Shown piece by piece: positions 11,031 to 22,427 of a stretch of DNA of 64,000 bases. Position numbers and translations under genes: made by a program. The stretch's first letter is position 1, and every line of letters begins with the position of its first letter. This stretch comes from Pseudocercospora fijiensis CIRAD86 (Eukaryota; Ascomycota; Dothideomycetes; Mycosphaerellales; Mycosphaerellaceae), in the NCBI RefSeq assembly GCF_000340215.1, contig NW_006921542.1, forward strand, positions 1,020,267 through 1,084,266. The letters are read 5' to 3'. A model generated the notes under the pieces. The model made no database searches, had not been told where the DNA came from, and was given only the letters and a program-made list of their open reading frames with translations.

Positions 11031-12978
11031 AGGCACTAAACTAATAATCGGCCGCTATCGCCTCGCCTTAAAGGCGCGGTTATATATAGCCGTTATTGTT
11101 GCCTTACTATTATTACAATAGCGCATTGCTATTAGTAGAGGCAAACCTTACCTACGTAGCGGATATCGACCTCCGCTTTCTAACCTCTTCTTCTTCTTCT
11201 TCTTCTATATATACACATATATACATATACTAATATACTAATATCCCTAGCAATATACTAGCTATCGGCTCTTAATAGTAATAGTATCGATACCTCTTTG
11301 TCGTATATAGGTAGCTCTATAGCGATTAACACTATTCCTTACTAGTTCTGCGGCTTGCTACCGATAGAGCCGCTTGTCTAATAGTTAAGGTTCCTCGGTA
11401 GGTGGTTTGTTTAGTCCTTCTTTCGAGGTCTCCGATAGGCTTTACCGACGTAAGACGTTGCGAAGGTAACTCTCCTAGCGAGTAGGTTGTTTTCTATAGC
11501 TTTAGCGGGCGCCGACTACGCATTTAACCGAAAGAGTATAGTTGTTATTAGATCATCGTAGTCTTAGTGCAAACTATAGAGGTCTTAGATAGATTAGCGG
11601 AGATAAAAACTCTTTAGTAAGGTATACCTATAATGCGGCTAACGGCCTAACTCGGTAAAAACTCTTTAGTAAGATACACCTTAAGTAGCGGCTCGATAGC
11701 GACTCTCCTACTAAGTAGGTTAATAGGTTCGTAGCATTGCTATAGGCTTCCTACGTTCGGATTCTTTATAGGATAATAGCTCTCGAGAACGCATCTAGTT
11801 AAGTCGGCGTAACGCCTTCGTTAGGACTATTAGATATAACCTTAGTCGTTACGTAAGGGCCTCTAGTATACTATGTACTTAAGCCCGAAGGCGCTTAGTC
11901 TTAGTCTTTACTACTGCTATACGACTATAGCGCTCGGCGTATTAAGACTGCTATACGACTATAGTACGTATCGACTCGAGTATCCCTAAACCGAAAGCGT
12001 ATTAAGACTGTTATCCGACTGTAGTGCGTATCCCCGAACCGAGCGCGCTCGACAACCTTTTCCGCGGTATCTCTTAGAGATACTAAGGGCGCGGTTACAC
12101 TCTATTGTTGTCTAGGAACCAATAAGTGTCGCTTTAGCGAATAAGCTGTCGTCGTTTCGCTTAATAAGCCCGTCCTATATACCTTGTCCTTCGGTTATAC
12201 GTGCTGTAGTTAGTAATAGAATGCGTTAATTACTGTCGCCCTACGCGTAGTATATAGGCTATATGTAATTCTAGTAGCTTCGGGGCGTGTGCTTCTATAG
12301 CCGCTTAGTGCCGCTAGTTAAACAGATCCCCGGACGCTACTGTTCGTTTTCTCTGCCTTGTATAGTAAACCAGTTATCGGAATAATCGTTCTAGGGAGAG
12401 TCTAAGTAATAGAGGGCGTTAACGTAAGAGGGCTATCGTAGCTTCTCGAAGAGATATTCTTATCTCGATATACGTTATCGCTCTACGTATCTATCCTTGC
12501 CGTATATGTTGTAGTGCTAATAGCTGCGGTGCAATAAGTATAGTGTTAGTGCTGCTAGTGCTACTAGTGCTGCTAGTATCGCTAGTGCTACTAGTATCGG
12601 TGACTTCTCGCGGATACGGTTCTTAGTGCCCGAGGCGGCCGTCGTTATCGTATTAGACACTTTTGTTAGCGCCATTTGCTAGAAACGCGCGCAATCGACG
12701 TATCTCGCTATATTAGTGTTATAAAAGACGTAAAGGTGTTGTTAATGCGCGGAAGGAAGCAGCTATAACGTTTAATCCTACTAATTAAGCGCTCTGCCCT
12801 ACTAAATCCGGGGTCTTAGCGGGACTCGGTATCCTTATCGCTTCCTCGAATTTACGCTTCTCGACTAGCTCCTATATACGATTTATTAACACTATCTACT
12901 ATTAACTATCGACTATCTACTATTAACTATTATATAAGATAGGCTACGAGACGCGTTAACAGCTAAGGCAAACATACA
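11031..12978. other. RIPed spacer between convergent genes
   Basis: No interpretable coding frame. It contains local duplications, for example two copies of a segment starting AAGACTGCTATACGACTATAG and a related third near 11925-12030, and short CTAGTGCTGCTAGTGCTACT-type runs near 12545-12600. Confidence 0.5.
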
Positions 12979-13250
12979 TAGCGAGCTTACAAGGATATAA
13001 TAGAAGGGTAGTAAAGAGCCTATATAGCGAGCTTATAAGGACATAATAGACATTCGCTAGCACTCATAGAAACAGCTTAACTAGGCATCTTACGCTAGCT
13101 CTCGTAGAAGCAGCTTAACCGCGACACCTACGACTATCGATACCTACGACTATTTATAAGGACATAATTAGCGAGCTTATAAGGACATAATAGAAGGGTA
13201 GTAAAGAGCCTGCTTAGCGAGCTTATAAGGACATAATAGAAGGGTAGTAA
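12979..13250. repeat. Dispersed 40-bp direct repeats (four copies)
   Basis: Copies of AGCGAGCTTATAAGGACATA followed by ATAGAAGGGTAGTAAAGAGCC start near 12979, 13026 (truncated), 13169 and 13216, with other sequence between them. Confidence 0.8.
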
Positions 13251-13268
13251 GGAAGGACCTTATTAAAT

Positions 13269-13476
13269 GCTAACTTTAGTACTATTCTAGTGCTATTCTA
13301 GTGCCAACTCTAGTGCTAACTCTAGTGCTAACTCTAGTGCTAACTCTAGTACTAACTCTAGTGCTATTCTAGTACCAATTGTAGCGCTATTTTACCGCCA
13401 ACTTTAGCGCTATTCTACCGCCATTTAGGGTGCTATTCTAGCGCCAATTCTAGTGCTAATTCCACCGCCAATTGTA
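13269..13476. repeat. 12-bp minisatellite (CTAGTGCTAACT type)
   Basis: About 17 degenerate copies of a 12-bp unit (CTAGTGCTAACT, drifting to CTAGCGCCAATT and CTACCGCCATTT) run up to the 3' end of the helicase gene. Variants keeping CC/GC suggest the array once had unit CTAGTGCCAACT. Confidence 0.85.
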
Positions 13477-13649
13477 GTATTAACGCCTGCTAGGAGAGCT
13501 ACCTTAAGAGCCTATTATACGTCGACCCGCTTCCGAGAGTCTACGCTTAGTACGCAATACGCGACCTCGCTCCTCGTTAGTACGAGAGACGGTGCTAAGA
13601 ATCCGCTTAGCTCGAGTATATACCTATTTAGCAGTCGGATCAATCTATA

Positions 13650-16428
13650 GAGGTAGCTATCGCTAAGTACGTAGACTAAGACTACCGGATAAGCCTAGGC
13701 GCTCCTAGCCTCGAGTTCCTACTACCTAGCTATTACGGCTATATAGAAGATTAGCCTATATACTAGTAGAACCTGCGATACTAGCTCTTATCTCGTTAAC
13801 CGCGTTCGTACGCTGCTATAGAGTAAACGGTGTTATAGCTAGCAAGGCAGTATTAGCTGCGCGTATACTAAGCGCGTTCTATACTGCCTATAGAGCAGCC
13901 TATTCCTCCGCCTCCTTCTCTAGATCCTCCGCAACCTTCTTCCTTATATTATAAATCGTACGCTACTTAGCAAACACCTCTAGACTAAGACTCTTAAGAG
14001 TATCGATCAATTTAAAGCTCGCGAATAGTTGCTCGTACTACTAAAGCTTCTAATACTACTCTATAAACACTGCCGCCTTTTCGCTTAAGAGATCCTAGTT
14101 AATAGTGATATCGTTCTAGGCATTAGTAGAGCTTGTAGCAGTAAACATATTAGCAATATTAGCTAGTAGAGGATTATCGATAGTCTCGGTTAAGGGGAGG
14201 TCGAATCTAATACGACTTAACTAGTATAGCTACCTAAGATTAGGTCGCTTAGAAACCCACTCCTTAAGCATTCTAAACCTAATGCCTAGTCGTGTATCGG
14301 CCCTTAGCGCCTTAAACTTTAGTAGAATAGCACCCTCTAGAGGTGTGTCGGTATACTAGTTATTTAGTGCTAGGCTACAGATATTGTAACAGTCTTCTAC
14401 TACTAGTAGTTCCTAGGTATAGACTGCCTTATCCTCGCTAAGGTAGCGAAGTACGACTTTGCGCGGATATATACTATACTAAGGCCGGAGATAATTATTC
14501 TAGAACTTAAGCTAGATACGAGGAATGCCCTCGCGCTATCTTATCTTATCTTTAGACTAGTAGTCGCTAGTTTCTTTACCGCTAGCCTCCTCGCTATCCG
14601 TATTAGCGGGATCTTAGGTGCTAGGTATATCGGTATCTTCGCCTAGAAGCTCGGAGTAGCGAAGACCTAATAGTCGTAGTAGTGTATACGATCTACGTCG
14701 ACCGCGAGGCTTAGGCTTAGACTTAGACTTCGTCTTAGTCTTAATCGCTAGATAGTTAGACTCTAGAGATAGCTGCTTAATGCGATTATCGACCTAGTAC
14801 GGTAAGAAGATAAAGGCTAGGCTACGCGGAATAGCGCGACCGGTACGGCTAAGACGCTAGAAGACATCCTCGATGTCCTTAGCTTAAGTAAAGCCTACCT
14901 AAGCAACTCGCTTAATATCTAGTATATTAAGACTAACACTAAAGGCAGTCGTAGCAACTATAATACGATGTTCCGAAGGTCTATCTAGATAATCTGCGGT
15001 CTTATAGTATCGGTTGTAGCGACGCTTCTAGTCTCGCTTAGCGACACTGCTAGTATAGAATATTACTATAGTATAGACATTAATACCCTTATTGTCCTAG
15101 GTATACCGCTTCTTTAGATCCTCGCACTTAATAGTCGTAGCTATAAGCTAGTATCGGATAATATTAGCTAACTATTGCACCTACTTGCGGCTATCGATAA
15201 ATAGTAGAGCCTTCTTAATATTTATTAGCGTAGCTGCTTTAGTCTCTAGGTCGGATGCGCTATCGATTGCCTAGTAGAGGTACTTATACTTAGACATCTG
15301 CTTCTCTAGAATAGTACAGAGAATATATATCGTATCCGGACGATCGATACTAGCGCGGATAATCTTAGTCTAAAACGGTCGATTGCTAACTAGCCGGAAG
15401 CTACTATACTAGAGTACAAAGTCCTCTATCTCTTAGGACATCGTCGTAGAACAGCCGAGCTATACTATATCATTTCGTAGTAGCTTACGTAGCGCGAAGA
15501 TCTACGTATATTCCTTTCGAAAGTCGCGCTAGTAGTTAATAAGATAGACTTTATCAATTACTATAAGACCGATACGGGTACGAACCTTAGGATCCTATAG
15601 CAACTTTCGAAAGCCTAGACTAGCACCGGTCTCTAGACTTAGGATAATATAGTAGTAGGTGCTATCGCTAATATGCTCGTATAGCTTAGGGTAGAGGCTT
15701 ATAGTTTCGGAGGTAATATTAACAGCGTTCCGAATGCTATCTAGTAGCGTAGGCTCGTTTGCCTAACCTATATAACCTACATAACCTACATAACCTATAT
15801 AACCTGCCTAGACCTGTTATAAGCGGTTGTCGAAGGTCTTAGCCTATTCCTCGCTAAGGCGGTTAAGTAGTGTAAAATAGAGTGTTATTAAGCTAGTTAG
15901 GTATGTAAATGCCGTAAATACTAGGCTCTTGCCTTCGCCTATCTTCGCGACGTTTAGGACATTACTACCGCTAAAGATTAGTGTATATACTAGATCGGTC
16001 TAGGAGTCTCTCGGCTAGTAGCCTTTGCCTAGATAAAGACGATCTAATAGCTTAGCAAGGCTAGCGATAATAATGTTGCGGTATACATTCTTTGCTTCTA
16101 GGTAGGCCGCTACGTCGTATACGAGTTGTCGAACTTAGTCCTACGACAAGCGTATAGCCTCGTCGGCGGCGTTAATAAGATCGTAACGAGTCTAGAACTA
16201 TACCTCGTATTCTTGCTTGTTCTATAGCTACTAGACCGGCGGTAGGTAACTAAAATCTAGGCGCTCTCGTATAATAGCGGCGCGACTAGGAAGTTGTACT
16301 AGAAACTGCTATTTACTAATCTAACTATTAGTACGTATACGCCTAGTAGCACGCTTATTATTGCGCTCCTTAGTCGCCTTCTGATTAACCTTGTTCTGCT
16401 TCTTTCTACTAAGATTCTTAAGAGGCAT
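13650..16428 (-). pseudogene. RIPed RecQ-family DNA helicase
   Basis: A minus-strand frame from ATG 16428 with only TAA/TAG interruptions. After a basic N-terminus (MPLKNLSRKKQNKVNQK) come SF2 helicase motifs in order: Walker A-like IGEGKSLVF (about 15920-15950), a DExH box now reading I-D-K-V-Y (codons 15544-15558) where D-E-x-H is expected, ATTAFSVSLNI (motif V region, about 14910-14950), and RLSRTGRAI (motif VI, about 14840-14870). Order and spacing fit RecQ-like helicases, including telomere-linked ones. The DExH Glu-to-Lys and His-to-Tyr changes are both RIP-type transitions, so the enzyme is dead. A 9-bp repeat (GGTTATnTA, Gly-Tyr units) at about 15765-15810 echoes one in the facing gene. 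The 3' end is approximate. Confidence 0.75.
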
Positions 16429-17300
16429 CTTAAAAAGCGGTATACGTTAGTTGCGGTACTCGAGTGTCGATAGCGCGGAAACTAGAAGTTAAAATCCGAT
16501 CGGCGGTAGCGATAAGGTCGATAGGTACTAATATTAGATAGTACTAATCGGTATACTAATATATTAACGATTACAGAAGTCGAGTCGATAGTACGAAGGG
16601 CTGCTAATGTTTTTAGATGCTAGGCTTAATGTTAATGTCGGAGATGAAATTTGTAGGATATAGCGATAACGAGGTATACTTTTAAACACTCCGAATAGGC
16701 CTAGAAGTAACTAGCGGCCCTTCTACGAGTGTAATCGAGTGCGAGATCGTACTAGTTGCTACGGTAGCTATAAGTAAAGGCAAATAATTAATAGGGTAGG
16801 CTAGCGGAGGTATATAGCCCTAGGTAGCGAGATAAAGGCAAAGGTAGGAGAAATCGGGCATTCTAAGTACGGGAGGTTCGAGAGATAGTTAGTACGACGG
16901 CCCGTACGTGCTTTATTTAGACTTTTATATGCTGTTTGTATATAAGTAATACTAGGTAGGGTAGAACAAACGAGTCTCGTAGGAAACATGTCTTAGCGTA
17001 TAGAAGATAACTATTTTAATTAACATTTTTACGAATACTTTATATAGACAATTCTATAGACTATATTAAGGCGTAGGACTCTTTTTCTAGGTTTGGCTAT
17101 ATTTAGTATAGTTGTTGTTCTATATATCGCATTGTGCTAAATACCCGTAGGCGTTTATATAAGGGACGGACGGTTTAACTTTAGGCGCTCCGCTATAGGC
17201 TTCGTATAGACCGCTAACTAGATATATATTAGTGTACTTAGTATATAATAATATAAGAACGATCGAGAATAGAAACAATCACGTATAGAATAGTATAGAA
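16429..17300. other. RIPed flank of the helicase element
   Basis: AT-rich, CpA/TpG-poor sequence with no interpretable frame. A 62-codon open frame at 16801-16989 (minus) has no features suggesting a gene. Normal composition resumes at about 17300. Confidence 0.5.
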
Positions 17301-17912
17301 GGTAGAAGGTAGAAGGTGGAAGGTGCATGCAAGCCTACAAAGCGGGGCGCCTAAATGGAGGTAGTAGTTGTCTTCTTCTACAGTCTAGGCCAGTGCTTCG
17401 GCGGAGGGAGCGTAGGGTTCGCGATTGGAGGCAGTGATCTTGATCATAGGGGGGAATACAGAAGACCTCGCGGTGGTCAGCTCGGCGGTTTCGGTGGTCT
17501 GGTCAGGTTTTGAGCGCTTACATCATGAGGTGATGAAAGGGCATGAGATTTGGCTGAAGAGATCTCGGGAATGCCCCCGCAAACTCAATCTCGAATCCTA
17601 CCGCCACGATCTGCCTCGGCTCGGCGGGCAACCTTAATACGCACGATGCTTCAGCACTTCCTACACCTACACCTGCGACATGCTGCCCGATTTGACATCA
17701 TCAACTCTTCCGCTATCCATTATGCCTGCGTCTCGCTCAACCATGGATCAAAAGCTGGCTTCGAGTCACGTGCCTTTCGCGTGCTGTGTCCCTTGCATTC
17801 CAGCGTGCTGCGAATGCACACTCGCATACGGAGCGGTGCATGAGCACCACAAACAACACGACAACCATCTTTGCGAAATCTCCCGGTATCAGTTCCAGGA
17901 ACAGCCGCATCC
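17301..17912. promoter_or_regulatory. Upstream region of the 607-aa gene
   Basis: About 600 bp of un-RIPed DNA upstream of ATG 17913. It contains upstream ATGs, one opening a 126-codon frame (17680-18060) that overlaps the main start, so upstream-ORF control is possible. It begins with a short GAAGGTAGAAGGT repeat at about 17300-17320. Confidence 0.35.
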
Positions 17913-19736
17913 ATGCCTCGTACTCAACGAAAGCCTCCGCCTTCTCCGCCCGTCTCCTCGCGTACGCGCAACGCGCACTCCCGCGCCTCCGCTCCAGCTC
18001 GCCTACAAACCTCAACCCGCCGCAGTCTCGGAGGCAGTCAAGCCAATGCCAGATCAGTGAGTCTTGATTCTGTCGCCGCGAATGAGCATGAGATCGAGAG
18101 CGGTGGGGACAAGGAGGCCGGGTTTGGAAGCAAGAGTAGCGAGGAGAGGGATGGGGATAGCAAAGAGCATAGCGATGACAGTGCGTACGAGGACGACGAG
18201 GGGCACGAGCATGGGGATGGCGGTGACAATGCGCATGAGGATGGCAGTGACAATGCTCATGAGGATGGCGGTGACAATGCGCATGAGGATGGCGGTGACA
18301 ATGCGCATGAGGACGACGAGGGGCACGAGCACGAGGATGACGATGACAAGACTGAGCACAAGACTAAGCACAAGACTGGCAGAAGATGGGCTTGGATAAT
18401 CCTCTTCCTTATCCCACTCTTCATAATCTGGGCTTCCTGGCAGTCCCCCGAGTCTCAGCCTCTGGCACCACCGTGCCATGTGCAGCGCAACCCGAACAAT
18501 CTCGTCCCGTGTGCGATCGCGATCGACCTGAATCGCGCACTGTCTGCCATTCCTCACCACGCCCACCCTGCCAGCCCGGACGACCTCTTTTCATCTGCCG
18601 AGCCGAGTCTTGACGACCAAGTCATGCATGAGAAGCTTCTTGTCGACCGCTACGTTCAGCCGGCCGATCAATGGTACGCCAAGCTCGAGCGCATTGTCTT
18701 TGCCGCGATCAATACGGAAGCGGCCAACTCACGAGCAGAGCCAGACATCTCAGTGTCTTACATCTTACGTCTTCTCTTTCCTCGATTCGGCCTGATGCGT
18801 GAAGAGATGGCTGCTGCGAAATTGACAAGCAGAAAGCTCCTCCGCCATGTCTACGCCTACGCCAAACAGCGCCACTCAGGCCGCAAGGAAGTCGTTGGCC
18901 GCGCACGCCTACTCCTGCAGCACAGGATCGAACAGCAACAGCAACTCAACCAACAAGTCCATCACCTGTCGCGGAAGGCTGGCCACACCTCCACGGCGCA
19001 AGTCGTGCCCCGGCTTGAATCAGAACGACAAACCCTCATTCGCCTTCTCCTCTCCGAAGCAGTCCTAACCTGCTGGCTCGAAGGCATCGAGCAGCTCGAC
19101 GCCGAACTCCACGCATGGTCCCACAAAGTCTGGACCGATGGGCAGGTCTTCCTCTATCGAGTCCGCCACATCAAGAACGACACGCAACTTCTTCGCCGCA
19201 CAATTTCGGACCAAGCCAAGCACTGGTCCGATGAAGCGAGAACCATGGTGGACGACGCTTACAACTCCGGCCTTGCTACGGAAAGGAGTTGCGCAAAGAG
19301 ATGGGCTGAGAGCAGAATTGGGTACTGTGTCGCTGATACGAATGGAACTGGAACCGGAATCAACATCTATCAGAACTGGACTGTTCTCGACCGCACAGGT
19401 TCCGGCTGCATTTCTCACCCAAACCCCACCCTCTGGGAATGGCACAACGCTATTCCCATGAACCTGGACTTCCACCACGACGCCGATCAGCCTTTCTCAT
19501 CATGCTCTTCTTCCTCCAAAGATGTACGGCACTCCTCCTCCCGATGTGCCCGGCTCTGGATTCACCGCGTCTTCACTCATGCCGACCTTGCGAACTACAC
19601 GCGCATCGAAGACAAGTCGAAGAGGGGCGTCACGATCCAGTTTGGTACGAAGAAGCCATTGGGGATTGGACCTTTGAGATTTTGGAGGCCTTTGGTAGCA
19701 GGAAGGGCGGAAGATAAGGTAGGGAGGAGAGGTTGA
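17913..19736 (+). CDS. Hypothetical 607-aa single-span protein with acidic repeats
   Basis: One exon from ATG 17913 to TGA. The order is a Ser/Arg/Pro-rich N-terminus (1-60), a strongly acidic region with four copies of an 8-residue unit D-G-G-D-N-A-H-E (about 102-133) flanked by D-D-E-G-H-E-H blocks, a basic KTKHKTGRR patch, one membrane span (about 157-177, WIILFLIPLFIIWASW), and a roughly 430-residue C-terminal region with helical, charged segments and a Cys/Asn-glycosylation-like part near 470-500 (NGTGTG, NWTVLD). One topology is a cytosolic acidic tail and a lumenal or extracellular C-terminal domain. No known domain is recognised. The next gene starts 310 bp downstream on the same strand. 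Confidence 0.75.
   Translation: MPRTQRKPPPSPPVSSRTRNAHSRASAPARLQTSTRRSLGGSQANARSVSLDSVAANEHEIESGGDKEAGFGSKSSEERDGDSKEHSDDSAYEDDEGHEHGDGGDNAHEDGSDNAHEDGGDNAHEDGGDNAHEDDEGHEHEDDDDKTEHKTKHKTGRRWAWIILFLIPLFIIWASWQSPESQPLAPPCHVQRNPNNLVPCAIAIDLNRALSAIPHHAHPASPDDLFSSAEPSLDDQVMHEKLLVDRYVQPADQWYAKLERIVFAAINTEAANSRAEPDISVSYILRLLFPRFGLMREEMAAAKLTSRKLLRHVYAYAKQRHSGRKEVVGRARLLLQHRIEQQQQLNQQVHHLSRKAGHTSTAQVVPRLESERQTLIRLLLSEAVLTCWLEGIEQLDAELHAWSHKVWTDGQVFLYRVRHIKNDTQLLRRTISDQAKHWSDEARTMVDDAYNSGLATERSCAKRWAESRIGYCVADTNGTGTGINIYQNWTVLDRTGSGCISHPNPTLWEWHNAIPMNLDFHHDADQPFSSCSSSSKDVRHSSSRCARLWIHRVFTHADLANYTRIEDKSKRGVTIQFGTKKPLGIGPLRFWRPLVAGRAEDKVGRRG
18216..18311 (+). repeat. 24-bp coding minisatellite (4 copies)
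   Basis: Four contiguous 24-bp units (18216, 18240, 18264, 18288), three identical and one with two substitutions, encode the acidic D-G-[GS]-D-N-A-H-E repeat of the 607-aa protein. The unit keeps frame, so copy-number change would alter only the length of the acidic tract. Confidence 0.95.
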
Positions 19737-20046
19737 GCAGGGCTGGGAAGCAGAGGAAGAGGGAGGGAGTGAAGGATGTATGGCGAGATGAGATGGGGAG
19801 CAAAAGTTATATGTTTTTCGCACGTAGAGTCGTAATGAAGTTTTGACAGTACTGACCTGGATCCAGTCGACTTGATGCGCATACATGTAGCGGCGGTGGA
19901 TTGCAGAGAGAGATGAAGTGAAAGTCTCAAATCACTTATGTCTCGCTGGGGATGCTGTAACCTGCCGTAGAACTCCGAGAGCCGACGCTGCCTCAAACGT
20001 GACGTGCAACATCGACAACACTTTGTTTTCTTTAGAAGCCTGCAAG

Positions 20047-20988
20047 ATGGAAGACGGAGAAGAGGATTCATACGAAAAACAATGTATTCAGTCTTTACAG
20101 GCAGAGAATCGACGTCTTCGAATGCAACTTGAGTACAAGTGCGTGGTGTGCGATGACCTCTACGGCAAGCTCGAAGACCGCGATTCCGAACTTGACCAAC
20201 TGCGGGCCGACCGCTCACTCAGACACACCTCCGCGTCCGCCAGCACACGACATGTCAAGCGCAATCTGACTCACGACCAATGTGGCCAATGCCAGGCGCT
20301 TCGCCAGGAGATTGCGCAAGTCGTCGCCGCTCCCGAGAAACCTTCTCCGCCCACGCCCGCGCCGAACAGTGTCCAGAGAGCTGCTGCCGTCGAGCTTGTC
20401 CGCTCACATATCACCTCCGAACTCGCAACCATTCATACCCGCCTCGATCTTCTTGACCGAGAAAGTGCACAACGCAGCCAACAGGTCCACGATGAGCTTC
20501 AGCTTCTGAGCCGAGTGCACGCCAGCCTTTCCGACCTCTTACACGGCATGCCACACGCATTGCAGCGCGCCGTCCAGAACAGCACCACAGCGAATCCCAT
20601 CTCCCATAGCAGCGCCTCTCCGAGCAGTGTCGGTGATGGGACGAGCACGTTTGGAAGCGCGCGCGGAGAGAGGCTCGGCAGTCTCGACTCAGCAGCCTTC
20701 TCAGCAGCTGAGTTCATCGGCCAGCAGAACAACCTTGAGCGCTCCATGAGTGCCAGAAGCAGCAACAGGACAAGTGGCAGAAGCAGGACCAGGACAGGTG
20801 ACAGTGGTGGGACAACTCATCTAAAGGCGCTTGAGTCCAATTGGCACGCTGCAGCGCCCACACTCGGTCAGAAGCCGGCATTTGTGCCGCCAGCACCCTC
20901 TCCCTCCTTTGCCCTCTACTCTCGGCGGTGGGACCAAGCAGAGGTCAAGGCAAGATCTGGCTTGAAGAAGATGCATGATGGGTGGTAG
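20047..20988 (+). CDS. Hypothetical 313-aa coiled-coil protein with CxxC pairs
   Basis: The start at 20047 (CAAGATGG, good context) is preferred; the frame is open upstream but lacks an earlier ATG. Residues about 8-60 are a heptad-like coiled coil (SLQAENRRLRMQLE). Two Cys pairs, C32xxC35 and C79xxC82, bracket a basic linker and could bind a metal. A second helical region lies at about 125-185 (AAAVELVRSHITSELATIHT). The C-terminal 120 residues are Ser/Thr/Arg-rich and disordered-looking, ending with ALYSRRWDQAEVKARSGLKK. Its family is not recognised; a scaffold or DNA-associated role is only a guess. Tandem with the 607-aa gene upstream. Confidence 0.7.
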   Translation: MEDGEEDSYEKQCIQSLQAENRRLRMQLEYKCVVCDDLYGKLEDRDSELDQLRADRSLRHTSASASTRHVKRNLTHDQCGQCQALRQEIAQVVAAPEKPSPPTPAPNSVQRAAAVELVRSHITSELATIHTRLDLLDRESAQRSQQVHDELQLLSRVHASLSDLLHGMPHALQRAVQNSTTANPISHSSASPSSVGDGTSTFGSARGERLGSLDSAAFSAAEFIGQQNNLERSMSARSSNRTSGRSRTRTGDSGGTTHLKALESNWHAAAPTLGQKPAFVPPAPSPSFALYSRRWDQAEVKARSGLKKMHDGW

Positions 20989-22427
20989 GTACATGACACT
21001 GTTGTCGGGAGATACGTTCGGGGGTGAAACATTTGCACCGGCAGTCGGCAATCAGACAGAATTGGGCAAAGAATCTTCTCGCTTTCCATTGTCCGGCAAG
21101 TTGCCTCTTCCTCCTTGCTTTCGCTGCCGGCTGGCGAGCTTCGAACTCCAGGTAGGTGAGCTCGGAGCCACAGACTCGGAGCGGCGGCGTACGCATATGA
21201 GTCTTGTCGAGGTCTCGCCTTTCTCTGCCTCATCCGAACTCATGGAGACATGCTGTCCAGAGTACATACACTCCGCCTGTGCTCGCGAATTGGGGTCGGA
21301 CTGGAGTCTGACTTTGGGGAAGCTGGCTTTCCAGCACACACATATGCCATCACAACATCGCCATTTCGCAATACTTCATCTTCATATTTCATGCGCTTGT
21401 TTTATGCATCAAGACCTTTCATTTGCGCCATTGTGTACATCTATACGTTGTGTTTGTGGCGTGTTCTCGGTGGAGAGGGCTAGCAGCTGCCTCAATACCA
21501 GCCCGCCCAGCTTCGGAGGTTTGACGGGCTTCGCCGACACAAGCTTGGCAAGACGAAGCGGTTCGACCACACTGTCAACTACACCGCAATGCACCACCAC
21601 ATTCCATCACAATTCATCACCGATAATTTTCATTTCGTAGAACTCGATGACCCGATTCTTTTGGTGCAAAAATCAGTATATTTGCATCGCTGTGTGACGT
21701 GCATTAATTCGTCGAAGTATTGGGCCAGAACGCCGAGATGCTGACAACGTCGGCTGAGGAAACACAGGCGGGAATCACGAAATCCTCGCATACGTGCAGT
21801 GAGATGATGCTTCAAGAACGGAGCGTTGACTTGTTATGATGTGTACGAATTCAAACTCCTTCGTCGGCAGGCTGGATACATCTATCGACAATTCTGTGCC
21901 TACTGAGTACTCTCCTCCGGGCGGCTGATGCTGTCGATGAGATTCCGCCGACGCCAGCAACGACTCGACGAGAAGGAAGTCCGAGGCTGATCGGAGGTCG
22001 GAGGTCGGCACGCAGCGAATGTCCGCTTCTACAACTCGACGAATCCCCACCAACTCCAGCATCACACCACGCCGCAGTGCAGTGCAGCAACAGCAATCGT
22101 GGGATGCCTCGCCTTCACACAAGCTGCGTGCTCAGTCACGTACCATCAACGGCCACTGCTGCTTCACGAGCCCTTCTCCTCTCGTCGTATGCATCCAATC
22201 ATCTTTCTCCACCAACGACCTGCAAGATGCTGCAGCACCCTCTTCCTGCCGCCAGCTGCGACCAGCCGGCAGCCAGCTTGTGCTGGTCGCCTCCGACAAA
22301 CGACGCATCAATCATGAAAAACATCTGCTGAATCCCACGCTCCTCACCTCACCTACACACTCTCTCCTCACAACTCACCCCAGAGCTGCAACACCAGCTG
22401 ATTCGAGCAGGCGAACGCACATTCACC
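20989..22427. other. 1.4-kb intergenic region in gene island 2
   Basis: Un-RIPed DNA between two plus-strand genes. Open frames on both strands (for example 20975-21640 plus and 21775-22122 minus) have no domain, start context or composition to support them. CT-rich stretches near 22330-22390 just before ATG 22428 resemble a fungal promoter or 5' leader. Confidence 0.5.

Larger units (their letters stand above)
7090..17310. mobile_element. RIPed two-gene element (unknown gene + RecQ-like helicase)
   Basis: A 10-kb RIPed block between the two intact gene islands. It holds a 1,021-codon frame on plus, a roughly 925-codon RecQ-like helicase on minus, and short direct-repeat families in the 2.8-kb centre between their 3' ends. 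Convergent large genes with a helicase suggest a self-contained repeated element, since RIP acts on duplicated DNA. I found no convincing terminal repeats, so the outer limits are set only by the change in composition. Confidence 0.5.

Noticed and set aside
13453..13650. 65-codon plus frame next to the 12-bp minisatellite
   Set aside because: Runs through the minisatellite and the antisense of the helicase C-terminus; no independent support.
17680..18060. 126-codon ATG frame before the 607-aa gene
   Set aside because: Composition is not coding-like; kept only as a possible upstream ORF in the regulatory region.
20975..21640. 221-codon frame starting within the end of the 313-aa gene
   Set aside because: Overlaps the upstream CDS by 14 bp in another frame, His/Ser/Cys-rich with no structure; most likely 3' untranslated sequence.
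21775..22122. 115-codon minus frame in the intergenic region
   Set aside because: Starts at GTG, no start context, no domain.
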